Of a DNA stretch of 64,000 nt, positions 25,425 to 35,408 are shown one piece after another. The DNA comes from an uncultured Alistipes sp. (GTDB taxonomy: Bacteria; Bacteroidota; Bacteroidia; Bacteroidales; Rikenellaceae): positions 62,001 to 126,000 of the forward strand of contig UQKD01000002.1 of the NCBI GenBank assembly GCA_900541585.1, in the 5' to 3' direction. Each line of letters begins with the position of its first letter. Positions within the stretch are counted from its first letter, which is position 1. The position numbers were made by a program, and so were the translations under genes. The notes beneath the pieces are model-generated. The model was not told the origin of the DNA, ran no database searches, and saw only the letters and a program-made list of their open reading frames with translations.

Positions 25425-26606
25425 ATGACAACCGAACAACAAAAATACCTGGACGACTGCCGGAAACGCTATGCGGCCGATCTGACGGACGACATCCTGC
25501 CGTTCTGGATGAAGCACGGCCTCGACCGCGAACACGGCGGGATCTACACCTGCGTCGACCGCGACGGAGCGCGGATGGACACCACCAAATCGGTCTGGTT
25601 CCAGGGCCGTTTCGGATACGTCTGCGCGGCGGCCTACCGCCATGCCGGGCGGAATCCCGAGTGGCTCGCGGCGTCGAAGAGCGCGCTGGACTTCCTCGAA
25701 CGCCACTGCATCGACACCGACGGACACCTGTTTTTCACGGTGACCGCTGAGGGCGCACCCGTCCAGAAGCGGCGTTACGTCTTCTCGGAGTGTTTCGCCG
25801 CAATCGCCATGGCCGAATACGCCGCGGCTTCGGGCGATTGCTCCTATGCCGCAAAGGCCCTCGACATGTTCCGCAATACGCTGCGGATGCTCTCCACGCC
25901 GGGTTTTCTGGAACCCAAAACGCTGGTCCCTTCGCGCGGGCACTCGATCACGATGATGCTGATCAACGTGGCGCAGGTGGTCAGGCAGGTGGCCCCCGAT
26001 CCGGTGCTCGACGCACAGATCGACAGGTCGGTCGACGAGCTGCGGCGTTATTTCATGCACCCCGAGTTCGGGTCCATCCTCGAGACGGTGGGTCCGGACG
26101 GGGAGTTCATCGACACCTGCGCCGGCCGCACGATCAATCCCGGGCATTGCATGGAGACCGCGTGGTTCCTGCTCGACGTGGCCCGCACGCGTGGCTGGGA
26201 CGCACAGCTGGTCGAAATGGCCGTCACGATCATCGACTGGGCCTGGAAATGGGGCTGGGACGAGCCTTACGGCGGTATGATCAACTTCCGCGACTGCCGC
26301 AACTTCCCGCCGCAGGACTATTCGCAGGACATGAAATTCTGGTGGCCTCAGTGCGAAACGATCCTCGCGGCGCTCTATGCCTATGTGGCTACGGGTGACG
26401 GAAAATACCTCGAAATGCACCGCAGGGTCAACGACTACGCCTACCGGGTCTTCCCCGACGCCGAATACGGCGAATGGTACGGCTACCTGCACCGGGACGG
26501 TACGGTGGCGCAGCCGGCCAAGGGCAACCTGTTCAAGGGGCCTTTCCACATCCCGCGCATGATGCTCAAGGCGACGCAGCTGTGCGACGAAATCCTGAAT
26601 GAATAA
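25425..26606 (+). CDS. nanE: N-acylglucosamine 2-epimerase family protein (ManNAc to GlcNAc)
   Basis: A 393-residue (alpha/alpha)6-barrel protein of the AGE/RenBP family. Family signatures: DREHGGIYTCVDRDG near the start, KSVWFQGRFGYV, RRYVFSECFAA, and the two His-containing active-site motifs NPGHCMETAWFLLD and KGPFHIPRMML. In Bacteroides the NanE of the nanLET operon is of this type, interconverting N-acetylmannosamine and N-acetylglucosamine without prior phosphorylation. I chose ATG at 25425 (MTTEQQKYLDD), because the 13 extra residues from the ATG at 25386 do not look like family sequence. The gene sits 85 bp after the lipoprotein and 20 bp before the sialidase, consistent with one operon feeding GlcNAc metabolism. 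Confidence 0.9.
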   Translation: MTTEQQKYLDDCRKRYAADLTDDILPFWMKHGLDREHGGIYTCVDRDGARMDTTKSVWFQGRFGYVCAAAYRHAGRNPEWLAASKSALDFLERHCIDTDGHLFFTVTAEGAPVQKRRYVFSECFAAIAMAEYAAASGDCSYAAKALDMFRNTLRMLSTPGFLEPKTLVPSRGHSITMMLINVAQVVRQVAPDPVLDAQIDRSVDELRRYFMHPEFGSILETVGPDGEFIDTCAGRTINPGHCMETAWFLLDVARTRGWDAQLVEMAVTIIDWAWKWGWDEPYGGMINFRDCRNFPPQDYSQDMKFWWPQCETILAALYAYVATGDGKYLEMHRRVNDYAYRVFPDAEYGEWYGYLHRDGTVAQPAKGNLFKGPFHIPRMMLKATQLCDEILNE

Positions 26607-26626
26607 CCTTAAAAACGATACCTGTA

Positions 26627-27868
26627 ATGAAATCTGAAATCAACTATTGCCTGCGTGTGCTGCTGATGGCGGGATGTCTGGTGACTCCGCCCCTTGCGTT
26701 GTCCGCCTGTGCAGACGATGAAATCAAGCGTCCGGCGGTGACTGACCCCGTGATGCCCGATCTCGGGCCGGAGGCTGCCGAAGGGACGATCAGCCTTTCG
26801 CAGATGGAGACCTATACTCCCTTCACGGCCGGAACGGGCGCCCATTCGTACCGTATTCCCGCGATGGTGACCGCTGCCGACGGCTCGCTGCTGGTGTTCT
26901 GCGAGGCGCGCTACAATTCGTGGATGGACAAGAGCTACACGGACATCGTGGTCCGGCGCAGCACCGACAACGGCAAAACGTGGTCCGAGCAGACCAACCT
27001 GACCGGGTCGGCCAACGGCGGCGGCTACGCTTTCATGGACCCCACGCCCGTGGCCGACCGGACGACGGGCAGGATCTTCGTGTTCTGCTGCCGTTGGGTC
27101 AAGTCGGACGCCGACGCGACCAAGACGCGCGCCTATATGATCTCCTCGTCGGACAACGGCGCCACGTGGAGCGATCCGGCGGATGTCACCGACCAGGTGA
27201 TCGTGCCGGGCTGCTTCAGCTCGGGATTCGGTCCCGGCTCGGGCATTCAGATCTCGCGCGGACGCCGCGCGGGACGCCTCATCCTCCCTTCGAGGCAGTA
27301 TAACGGTTCGGCCAGCAAGGGTTTCGCCGTCTATTCCGACGACCACGGCACCACCTGGAAGGTAAGTTCCGAGGTGCTGGGCGGCGAGAGCCAGATCGCC
27401 GAGTGCGGCGAGGACCGGCTGACCGTCAACATCCGCAAGGGCACCGACCGCTACTCCTCCTTCTCGAAGGACGGCGGCCAGACGTGGACCGCGGCCGCAA
27501 AGGACGGCGGGCTGCCTTCGTTCGAGAGCGGCTGCCATGCGAGCGTTTGCAGCGGCGGCGGGAATATGGTCTTCTACTGCGGTCCGAAGGGCGGCGCGAA
27601 GTCCTCGACGCACGACAACCGCTACGAACTGATGCTTTACCGCAGTCCCACGGGCGCCCAGGGGTGGACGCGCAGCCAGTTGCTCTACGACCTGGCGGCC
27701 GGTTATCCCGACATGACGCTGCTCGGCGACGGACGCCTGGCCATCGTCTTCGAGGCCGGTCCCGAGAAGGGCTTCATCACCCGGAGCAGCCGTCCGGCGG
27801 GCTGGATGCGTCTCGATGTGCTGATTTTGCCCCGGGAGGTGGCCGACTACGGCTATTGGTTCGAATAA
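26627..27868 (+). CDS. nanH: Exo-alpha-sialidase lipoprotein, GH33
   Basis: A 413-residue lipoprotein (LALSAC, Cys28, followed by ADDE). GH33 features: SYRIP at 74-78 with the first catalytic Arg; four Asp-boxes (STDNGKTW, SSDNGATW, SDDHGTTW, SKDGGQTW); the acid/base region EARYNSWMDKSYTDI; GESQIAEC with the Glu partner; and AGYPDMTLL with the nucleophile Tyr. It should release terminal sialic acid from glycans at the cell surface. It has no extra N-terminal carbohydrate-binding domain, unlike the second sialidase at 32724. It lies between the epimerase and SusC genes with short gaps. Confidence 0.92.
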   Translation: MKSEINYCLRVLLMAGCLVTPPLALSACADDEIKRPAVTDPVMPDLGPEAAEGTISLSQMETYTPFTAGTGAHSYRIPAMVTAADGSLLVFCEARYNSWMDKSYTDIVVRRSTDNGKTWSEQTNLTGSANGGGYAFMDPTPVADRTTGRIFVFCCRWVKSDADATKTRAYMISSSDNGATWSDPADVTDQVIVPGCFSSGFGPGSGIQISRGRRAGRLILPSRQYNGSASKGFAVYSDDHGTTWKVSSEVLGGESQIAECGEDRLTVNIRKGTDRYSSFSKDGGQTWTAAAKDGGLPSFESGCHASVCSGGGNMVFYCGPKGGAKSSTHDNRYELMLYRSPTGAQGWTRSQLLYDLAAGYPDMTLLGDGRLAIVFEAGPEKGFITRSSRPAGWMRLDVLILPREVADYGYWFE

Positions 27869-27892
27869 TACTAACGTTTAACCTGGAAAACC

Positions 27893-30800
27893 ATGAGACA
27901 AAATTCCAAACTCAATAGATGCCGGATGCTGTTGGTGTCGGCGCTGATGCTGTTCACGATCGGCGTGGCGGCCGCGCAGCCCCGCCATACGGTGACGGGA
28001 AAGGTGACCGATGCGTCCGGCGCTCCGATGGTCGGGGTGACGGTGATCGAGCAGGGGACGACCAACGGCACGACGACCGGTGTCGACGGGAGCTATTCCC
28101 TGACGGTGAAGGGCGAAAAGGGCGTGTTGACATTCAGTTCGCTGGGATATACCTCGCAAAACATTCCCGTGGGCGGGAAGGCCACGGTCGATGTGAAACT
28201 CGACGAGGATGCCATCAACATGAGCGAGGTGGTGGTGACCGGATACGGCCGCACCGTCACGAAAGATAAACTGACGGCCGCGATTTCGAAGGTTTCGGGC
28301 GACATCCTCGAAAGGGGCGTGCGTTCGAATCCCTTGCAGGCGCTGGCCGGTACGGTGACGGGCGTGCGTGTCGCCACGACGTCGGGACAGCCCGGTGCGG
28401 CGCCCTCGATCGTCATTCGCGGCGGCGCGGCCCTCGACGGCACGGGTACGCCCCTCTATGTGATCGACGGCGTGCAGAAGGAGGATATGAACGACATCAA
28501 CTCGAATGACATCGAGTCGATCGAAATCCTGAAGGACGCCGCGGCGACGGCCCTTTACGGTGCCAAGGCCAATGCGGGCGTGGTGCTCGTGACGACCAAG
28601 CGCGGCCGTGCGGGCAAAGCCGAAATCTCGTTCAAGGCCAACGTCGGACTGAACTACCTGCGCAAGACCAACGAGTTCCTCGCGGCCGACGACTACCTTT
28701 ACTACCTGCGTCTGGCGGCTTACCGTTCGGGCAACGTCGCGGCACTCTCGGCCGCCGGCCCCTACGGGACGGGCAACCTTTACGAAGCCGACGGCAACAA
28801 GGCGCAGGAGGGCGTTTACAGTACGATATTCCTCACCGACGACAATGCTTTCCTGCTCAAGAAGGGTTACAAACAGATGATCGATCCGATTACGGGCAAG
28901 ACCATCATTTACAGCGAATTTACGCCGAGCGACGCTTCGGTGCGCGACATGGCGCTGACGCAGGACTACAACATCTCGGCGTCGGGCGGCAACGACCGCG
29001 GGCGTTACTATGCCAGCCTGGGTTACTACGACGAGTCGGGTTTCCCGGTGATCTCCTATTACAAGCGGTTGTCGTTCACGACCAACGCCTCGTACAAGAT
29101 CACCCCGTGGCTCGAATCGAACAGCCAGTTCAACTTCTCGCGTTCGGACAGCCGCCAGGTGAGCGATTACATCGGCGGCGGCGAGTCCAACTTCTTCGGC
29201 ATCATGTTCTCGGCGCCCCCGACGATGCGCCGGTTCAACCCCGACGGCGATCCGGTCGTCTGTTCGACCAACTGGGAGAACGGCAACTGGGATGCTGCCC
29301 AGAGCAGTTTCTACCGCCGCAACACCAATTACCGCTTCACGATGAACCAGGGCCTGAAATTCAATATCACGGACCATATTTCGCTGAAGGTTAACGGTAT
29401 GTGGTACTTCAACATGTATGAAAAGGAGAAGTTCAACCGGACCTATATCGTCAAGCCGGGTTCCCCGAACAGCGACCATGCGGCTTCGGCGAGCTATTCG
29501 CGCATGCTGTCGCAGACCTACAACGCCATCGCGGGTTACGAAAATTCGTGGAACGACCACAATTTGAGCGTCATTGTCGGTTACGAGTTCTACGACAAGT
29601 TCAATTTCGGCCTCTCGGCCGGCGGGCAGGGCGCCGACTCCGACGACTTCATCAGTCTGGGGTATATCGACAAGACCCTCGATAAGAACATTTCGAAGAT
29701 CAGCATGAATTCGACCCACCTGAACGAGCGCAGCATGTCGGTCTTCGGCAACGCCAGCTACGACTACAAGGGCAAGTACCTCTTCTCGTTCTCGGCACGC
29801 TACGACGGTTATTCGAAGCTGGTGAACAACAAGTGGGGCTTCTTCCCGGGCGTCAGCGCCGCGTGGAACATCCACAAGGAGAAGTTCATGGAGGGCACGC
29901 AGGGCTGGCTGTCGAGCCTGAAGATCCGTGCCGGATACGGCCAGAACGGAAATGTGAACATCCTGGCCGGACCTTACGATTTGCAGGGCAACTATGGCAA
30001 GACCGGCAGCTACGACGACGAATACGGCATCCTGATCAACAAACTGCCCTATCCCGACCTGCGCTGGGAGAAAACGACCTCGGTGGACTTCGCCGTCGAA
30101 GCCAGTTTCCTGAACCGCTTCCGGGTGTCGGTGGGAGCCTATAACAAACTTACCTCCGACCTGCTGGCCGAGGTTCCCTTCCCCAGCTCGGCGGGCGTCG
30201 GCAACCAGTACACCAACAACGGCAGCGTCCGTAACCGTGGCCTGGAGTTCGAGTTCGACGCCACCGTCTTCCAGAACAAGGACTGGAAGGTGCAGGTGGG
30301 CGGAAATGCGACCTACATGCGCTCGAAGATCATGCGGCTGCCCGACAACGGCAACCTGAACAACCGCCAGGGCGGACAGCAGGTCTACAATGCGGCCGGC
30401 GACCTGATCTGGGTCGGCGGCAAGCAAGAGGGACAGGAGTACGGCGTGGCCTATGCCTACCGGATGGTCGACGTCGTGCGCAGCGAGGCCGACCTGCAGA
30501 AATATGCCTGGTATGTGGACACGACCCCTTCGGCCGGCACGATCTACGGTCCCGGCGCCTGGGCGACGCTGACTGCCGCCGAGCAGGAGAAGGGGCAGCT
30601 GCTGCAACCCGGCGACGCCATCTTCTACGATGTCAACGGAGACAACACGATCGACCAGTACGACCAGGTGAAGATGGGCAACACGATTCCCCGCTGGGTC
30701 GGCGGCGTGAACCTCTCGGTGGCCTGGAAGGGGCTTTCGCTCTACGCGCGTTTCGACTACGCCACGGGTTATGTGGCCAGAAACAGCCGCAAACAGTATT

Positions 30801-31171
30801 ACATGGGGCTTTCGCAGGGTACGTTCAACACCCTCAAGGAGAGCAAGGACACCTGGTCGGAGGAGCGTCCCGACGCCAAATACCCGATCCTGATGTACGC
30901 CGACACGAAGTTCCGCAACAACTACCGCATGAGCAACATTTTCTACGACGATTCGAGTTACCTCTGCGCCCGCGAAATCGCGTTGAGCTACTCGCTGCCC
31001 GAGAAGTGGGCGCGTGTGGTCCGCATGAAGAACCTCACGGTGTCGGTAACGGGTCAGAATCTTTTCTACTGGACCGGTTCGTCGCTCTACAACCCCGAGT
31101 ACGGCGTCAACGGAAACGGCGGCTACGGCATTCCCCGGACGGTGCTTTTCGGCGTCAAGGCCACTTTCTAA
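27893..31171 (+). CDS. SusC/RagA-type TonB-dependent receptor of the sialic-acid locus
   Basis: A complete 1092-residue receptor. Signal peptide ending VAAAQ, CarboxypepD_reg-like domain at about 32-115 (VTGKVTDASGAPMVGVTVIEQG), TonB-box-like MSEVVVTGYG, plug with VIRGGAALDG, YVIDGVQ and IESIEILKDAAATALYGAKANAG, then the barrel ending VLFGVKATF. It starts 24 bp after the sialidase stop and is followed 20 bp later by a SusD gene. The neighbours suggest the ligand is sialic acid or a sialylated oligosaccharide, comparable to the NanO/NanU pair known in Bacteroidetes; the ligand itself is an inference. Confidence 0.95.
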   Translation: MRQNSKLNRCRMLLVSALMLFTIGVAAAQPRHTVTGKVTDASGAPMVGVTVIEQGTTNGTTTGVDGSYSLTVKGEKGVLTFSSLGYTSQNIPVGGKATVDVKLDEDAINMSEVVVTGYGRTVTKDKLTAAISKVSGDILERGVRSNPLQALAGTVTGVRVATTSGQPGAAPSIVIRGGAALDGTGTPLYVIDGVQKEDMNDINSNDIESIEILKDAAATALYGAKANAGVVLVTTKRGRAGKAEISFKANVGLNYLRKTNEFLAADDYLYYLRLAAYRSGNVAALSAAGPYGTGNLYEADGNKAQEGVYSTIFLTDDNAFLLKKGYKQMIDPITGKTIIYSEFTPSDASVRDMALTQDYNISASGGNDRGRYYASLGYYDESGFPVISYYKRLSFTTNASYKITPWLESNSQFNFSRSDSRQVSDYIGGGESNFFGIMFSAPPTMRRFNPDGDPVVCSTNWENGNWDAAQSSFYRRNTNYRFTMNQGLKFNITDHISLKVNGMWYFNMYEKEKFNRTYIVKPGSPNSDHAASASYSRMLSQTYNAIAGYENSWNDHNLSVIVGYEFYDKFNFGLSAGGQGADSDDFISLGYIDKTLDKNISKISMNSTHLNERSMSVFGNASYDYKGKYLFSFSARYDGYSKLVNNKWGFFPGVSAAWNIHKEKFMEGTQGWLSSLKIRAGYGQNGNVNILAGPYDLQGNYGKTGSYDDEYGILINKLPYPDLRWEKTTSVDFAVEASFLNRFRVSVGAYNKLTSDLLAEVPFPSSAGVGNQYTNNGSVRNRGLEFEFDATVFQNKDWKVQVGGNATYMRSKIMRLPDNGNLNNRQGGQQVYNAAGDLIWVGGKQEGQEYGVAYAYRMVDVVRSEADLQKYAWYVDTTPSAGTIYGPGAWATLTAAEQEKGQLLQPGDAIFYDVNGDNTIDQYDQVKMGNTIPRWVGGVNLSVAWKGLSLYARFDYATGYVARNSRKQYYMGLSQGTFNTLKESKDTWSEERPDAKYPILMYADTKFRNNYRMSNIFYDDSSYLCAREIALSYSLPEKWARVVRMKNLTVSVTGQNLFYWTGSSLYNPEYGVNGNGGYGIPRTVLFGVKATF

Positions 31172-31191
31172 ATCTTTAAAACACGACGGTT

Positions 31192-32727
31192 ATGAAACGA
31201 ATGAAGATATGTCTCCTCCTGTTGATCGGATCGCTGACGGCATCCTGCAACGCCCTCGACCTGGGTCCGGAGGACATCTACTCGATCAACAACTACTGGA
31301 ACTCGGCCGAGCAGTGCGAACGCTTTATGATCGGGCTGCACTACCGGGTGCGGGAGCGTGCCGAGAACATGCTGCTGATGGGCGAAATGCGCGGCGGCAT
31401 GCTCAACACGGCCTCCGTGACCTCCACGGGCGAGGGAGCCTACAATGTCGAGGCGGTGAACAACAACCTCTCGGAGGCCAATCCGGGCCTGACCAACTGG
31501 GGCAATTTCTACATGGACATCTACCAGATCAACCACGCCATCGACAAAATCTCGACTGCGTGTGAGTTTCTCGACGACAAGACCCGCCACACCTATCTGG
31601 GACAGCTCTACGGACTGCGCGCCTTCTACTATTTCCACATGTTGCGCACGTGGGGCGGAGTGCCCCTCTGCGACAAGCCCGACGTGCTGATGACCAGCGA
31701 GATCGCCAAACTCAACAAGGAGCGTGCGACCGAGCAGGAGACCTGGCAGTTCGTCCGCGACGACGTGGAGCGTTCGTGCCGGATGTATGAGGAGCTGGGA
31801 TTCGGGAATTTCAAGAGCAAGAACTGCTACTGGAACAAAGCGGCTTCCTACTGTCTGAAGGCCGAGGTGTGCCTCTGGGGTGCGAAGGTGAAGCCGCTGA
31901 AAGGTTCGGCGGTCCTCTCTCCGTCGCCCGAGGACGACCTGACGGACGCCAAAAATGCGTTGGAGGCCGTCGAGCCGCTCTACGCATACAATGCGAAGTT
32001 CGCCGACGCCTTCTCGCCGACGGGCAAGGACTCGAACCGTGAGACGATCTTCGCCCTCCGCTACAAACTGGGCGAAAAGTCGAACCACTACATCAATTTC
32101 ACCTATAACGTGGCTACTTTCACGAAATATCTCGACAAGGACGGCAACAAGATCGGCAACGTCTTCAACATCGGCAGCGGCGCCATGCGCTACGAATATT
32201 CGCAGGCGTGCTATGACGCTTTCGACGAGGACGATTCGCGCCGGGACGCGACCTTCATGCAGTTCTACCTGAAGGACAACGACGAAAAGGTATATCCTGC
32301 CGGCCGTGCGCTGTGCAAGTTCCTGGGCGAGGTCGACAACGGCAAGAAGCAGTTCACCAACGACGTGCCCGTCTACCGCTACATGGACGTGGCGCTGATG
32401 CTCGCCGAGGTGAACACCTGCCTGAACGTCCCGGCCGAGGTGAAGAAGTGGATCGAGGCGGTCCGCACCCGGGCCTACGGCGCGGCGAAGCGGCCTGCGT
32501 TCACCTATACGACCCCGGAGGCTGCCGAGGAGGCGATCCTTGCCGAACGTACCAGGGAGTTCGTGGCCGAAGGCAAGCGGTGGTACGACGTACGCCGCAT
32601 GCTGGGCGGCAGGTATGCTCTGGAGCTGGTGCGCGGAAACGAGCTGAAACTCGTGTGGCCGATCGACGCGGGCGTCCTCTCGAAGGACAGCAAGGTGAAA
32701 CAGAACGAAGGATATGTGACGGAATGA
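31192..32727 (+). CDS. SusD-family lipoprotein of the sialic-acid locus (NanU-like role)
   Basis: A 511-residue lipoprotein (LTASC, Cys at about 20) beginning NALDLGPEDIYSINNYW, as is typical of SusD proteins. Visible SusD elements: YLGQLYGLRAFYYFHMLRTWGGVPL, a TPR-rich core (YCLKAEVCLWG), YRYMDVALMLAEVN and ILAERTREFVAEGKRWYDVRRM. It would bind sialylated ligand and cap the SusC barrel. The stop codon overlaps the start of the sialidase-mutarotase gene (ATGA), indicating translational coupling. Confidence 0.93.
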   Translation: MKRMKICLLLLIGSLTASCNALDLGPEDIYSINNYWNSAEQCERFMIGLHYRVRERAENMLLMGEMRGGMLNTASVTSTGEGAYNVEAVNNNLSEANPGLTNWGNFYMDIYQINHAIDKISTACEFLDDKTRHTYLGQLYGLRAFYYFHMLRTWGGVPLCDKPDVLMTSEIAKLNKERATEQETWQFVRDDVERSCRMYEELGFGNFKSKNCYWNKAASYCLKAEVCLWGAKVKPLKGSAVLSPSPEDDLTDAKNALEAVEPLYAYNAKFADAFSPTGKDSNRETIFALRYKLGEKSNHYINFTYNVATFTKYLDKDGNKIGNVFNIGSGAMRYEYSQACYDAFDEDDSRRDATFMQFYLKDNDEKVYPAGRALCKFLGEVDNGKKQFTNDVPVYRYMDVALMLAEVNTCLNVPAEVKKWIEAVRTRAYGAAKRPAFTYTTPEAAEEAILAERTREFVAEGKRWYDVRRMLGGRYALELVRGNELKLVWPIDAGVLSKDSKVKQNEGYVTE

Positions 32728-35390
32728 CCGGCGGACTTGTAAATATCCGGACTGCGGCGCTGCTGCTGGCGGGATGCCTCGGCATCCTGCCGGCGGCGGC
32801 ACGCGAAATGCGGGTACAGGTGCACAACGCCTGCATTCCCGTGATGACCGACCGGCCGTTCAACGTCGTGGCCGAAATCTGCGTCGAGAACCGGGACGCG
32901 GAGCCGGTCGTTTTCGACGGGGTTTCGGTCGCGCTCGGGGACGGGCCTGCTGCCGGGGCTGTCCGTTCGCTGCGGTTGGTCTATACCGGCACGATGTCGG
33001 CCCTCTGGTCGCGCACAACGTCGTGGGCCATGAAGGACCAGTTCAAACGCCTCGGAGGCTGTCAGACGATCTACTGCGATCCGGGCTATGTCCTTCCGCA
33101 GCCCGAGGTGCGGCCCGTCGCAGGTGGTTCCGTATGGCTTCCTGCGGGCGTCCGGCTTCCGAAGGGGCGTCACTATTTCTACGTCAGCGCCGCCGTCGGT
33201 CCTGTCGCGGCGGATGCCTTGTCCGATGCCTTCGGGCTTGCCGTGACACGGGTCGGGATCGGCGGTTCCGACGCCGCTTTCACCCAGGACCGCAACCTTC
33301 CCCGCCGGTTGGGCGTCGCCGTCCGCCGGCACGGTGACGACGGCGTGTATGCCTATCGCATTCCGGGTCTGGTGACGACGAACGAGGGCACGCTGCTGGG
33401 GGTCTACGACGTGCGCCGACGCACGAGCCTCGATCTGCAGGACGACATCGACGTGGGTTTGAGCCGCAGTACCGACGGCGGGCGCACGTGGGAGCCGATG
33501 CGTATTATCATGGACATGGGTACATGGGGCGGACTGCCCGAGGCGCAGAACGGCATCGGCGATCCGGCGATCCTGGTCGACGAACGGACGGGCGAGATTT
33601 TCGTCGTCGCCGTCTGGGTCCACGGCATCGGCAACGACCGCGCCTGGACGGGCGTGGGGCAGGGCATGGCTCCCGAGGAGACCTCGCAGCTGATGATCGT
33701 CAGCAGCCGCGACGACGGCCGCACGTGGTCTGCGCCGCGCAACATCACCCCGCAGGTCAAGGACCCTTCGTGGTCGCTGACTCTGCAAGGTCCCGGGCGC
33801 GGGATCACGATGCGCGACGGCACGCTCGTCTTCCCGATCCAGTATATCGACTCGACGCGGGTTCCCAACGCGGGCGTGATGTACAGCCCCGACCACGGGC
33901 GGACGTGGCGGACGCACCGCTTCGCCAAGTCCAATACCACCGAATCGCAGGTGGCCGAGCCGGCGCCGGGCGTGCTGATGCTCAACATGCGCGACAACCG
34001 CAGGACGGGGCGTGCGGTCTTCACGACGCGCGACCTGGGGCGCACCTGGACCGAGCACGTCTCGTCGGGGGCTTTGCGCGAACCGGTCTGCATGGCCAGT
34101 TTGCTCCATGTTCCGGCGGAACGGAACGTTCTCGGGCGTGACGTGCTGCTGTTCTCGAACCCCGATACGACCAAGGGCCGCAACCATATGACCGTCAAGG
34201 CGAGCCTCGACGGGGGTTATACGTGGCTTCCCGGGAATCAGCTCCTGCTCGACGAGGAGGAGAACTGGGGCTATTCGTGCCTGACGATGGTCGACCCCGG
34301 GACGGTCGGCATCCTCTACGAGGGAAGCACCGCGCAGCTGGTCTTCCAGACCGTGAAACTGCGTGACATCGTGCGCAGTGCGGACGACGGGCTTTCCTGG
34401 CGTTCCCTGCCTGAAACGGCTCCTGCGGAAGCCGGATATGCGGCCGGGGTTTCGGCCATGTACGCCGGTGCTGCGGGGGATGCGCTGATCGCTGCGGGAG
34501 GCGCAAACTTCCCGGGTGTTCCGGCCGCCGAAGGCGGTGAAAAAACCTTCTACGACGGTGTCTTCCTGCTGCGCGGCGGGGTTTGGAACCGGGCCGGGCG
34601 GCTGCCTGCTCCGGCGGCTTACGGCGTGACCTTCCCGGTCGGGGACGGACTCGTGCTCGCCGGGGGCGCCAATGCCTCGGGAGCGCTGCGCAGCGTCGTG
34701 AAACTTCGCCCGAAAGGGAAAAAGGTCGTTGCCGCGGAGCTGCCCGCCCTGCCGTGTGCCGTCGAGCAGGCGGCGGGAGCGGCCGTCGGCGGAAAACTCT
34801 ACCTGGCGGGCGGCATCGCCGACGGGACCCCCTCGGCGGCGCTGTACATGCTCGACACGCGTGCCGCAAAGCCGCAGTGGCGGTCATTGGCTCCGGTTCC
34901 CGAGGCCTTCGTCCAGCCCGTTATGGCGGCTTCGGCGGGCCGTCTCTACCTCTGGGGCGGATTCGATCCGCGGGACGGGTCGGTTTCGGGCAATGGCTAC
35001 TGCTACGATCCCGCCGCCGACGCATGGCATGAAATCCCCGGCGTTCCCGACGGCGGAACGTTTGTCGGAGGCTGTGCCGCGACGCTTGCCGACGGTCGCA
35101 TCCTCTGCACCGGGGGCGTCGACCGCGCCGTTTTCGCCGCGGCGCTGCGGCTGCCGTCCGCCGAACTCGGATCTTACCTTTCACAACCGCCCGCGGCCTA
35201 CCGTTTCCGTGCTGCGGCGTGGATTTTCGATCCTGCGTCCGGGCAGTGGAGCCGGGCCGGGGTGTCGGGCCGCACGGCCCGCGCAGGCGCGTCGCTCGTG
35301 CCCTGTGCCGGAGGCGTCTGCCTGCTCGGCGGAGAGATCAAACCCGGGGTCCGCACTCCGGACGTATGCCGCACCGACGGCTTGGAATAA
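32724..35390 (+). CDS. Sialidase (GH33) fused to a NanM-type sialic-acid mutarotase
   Basis: An 888-residue exported protein; signal peptide ends PAAA near residue 26. Residues about 27-185 look like the BNR-associated N-terminal domain of neuraminidases. Residues about 195-555 are a GH33 propeller: YRIP at 211-214, six Asp-boxes (for example STDGGRTW, SRDDGRTW, SPDHGRTW), ESQVAEPAPG and NWGYSCLTM with the nucleophile Tyr. Residues about 560-888 are a kelch propeller of the NanM/YjhT family: AAGGANFPG (about 591), VLAGGANASG, LYLAGGIADG, LYLWGGFDP, LCTGGVD, CLLGGEIKPG. NanM converts alpha- to beta-N-acetylneuraminate, and GH33 enzymes release the alpha form, so the fusion joins consecutive steps. 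I chose ATG at 32724, overlapping the SusD stop; the frame is open upstream to 32313 but that is SusD coding sequence. Confidence 0.88.
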   Translation: MTGGLVNIRTAALLLAGCLGILPAAAREMRVQVHNACIPVMTDRPFNVVAEICVENRDAEPVVFDGVSVALGDGPAAGAVRSLRLVYTGTMSALWSRTTSWAMKDQFKRLGGCQTIYCDPGYVLPQPEVRPVAGGSVWLPAGVRLPKGRHYFYVSAAVGPVAADALSDAFGLAVTRVGIGGSDAAFTQDRNLPRRLGVAVRRHGDDGVYAYRIPGLVTTNEGTLLGVYDVRRRTSLDLQDDIDVGLSRSTDGGRTWEPMRIIMDMGTWGGLPEAQNGIGDPAILVDERTGEIFVVAVWVHGIGNDRAWTGVGQGMAPEETSQLMIVSSRDDGRTWSAPRNITPQVKDPSWSLTLQGPGRGITMRDGTLVFPIQYIDSTRVPNAGVMYSPDHGRTWRTHRFAKSNTTESQVAEPAPGVLMLNMRDNRRTGRAVFTTRDLGRTWTEHVSSGALREPVCMASLLHVPAERNVLGRDVLLFSNPDTTKGRNHMTVKASLDGGYTWLPGNQLLLDEEENWGYSCLTMVDPGTVGILYEGSTAQLVFQTVKLRDIVRSADDGLSWRSLPETAPAEAGYAAGVSAMYAGAAGDALIAAGGANFPGVPAAEGGEKTFYDGVFLLRGGVWNRAGRLPAPAAYGVTFPVGDGLVLAGGANASGALRSVVKLRPKGKKVVAAELPALPCAVEQAAGAAVGGKLYLAGGIADGTPSAALYMLDTRAAKPQWRSLAPVPEAFVQPVMAASAGRLYLWGGFDPRDGSVSGNGYCYDPAADAWHEIPGVPDGGTFVGGCAATLADGRILCTGGVDRAVFAAALRLPSAELGSYLSQPPAAYRFRAAAWIFDPASGQWSRAGVSGRTARAGASLVPCAGGVCLLGGEIKPGVRTPDVCRTDGLE

Positions 35391-35408
35391 CTTCAAACCC
35401 TGTTAACG

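Noticed and set aside
27878..30607. A 909-codon open frame antisense to the SusC gene, and similar long antisense frames elsewhere (for example 8981-11446, 11679-13703, 4554-6500).
   Set aside because: They lie opposite genes with clear family motifs. GC-rich third codon positions remove stops from one antisense frame, so these are shadows; their translations are Arg/His/Val-rich and match no family I know.
32313..32723. Possible 137-residue N-terminal extension of the sialidase-mutarotase.
   Set aside because: It overlaps the SusD gene in another frame and lacks a signal peptide. The ATG at 32724 directly gives one.
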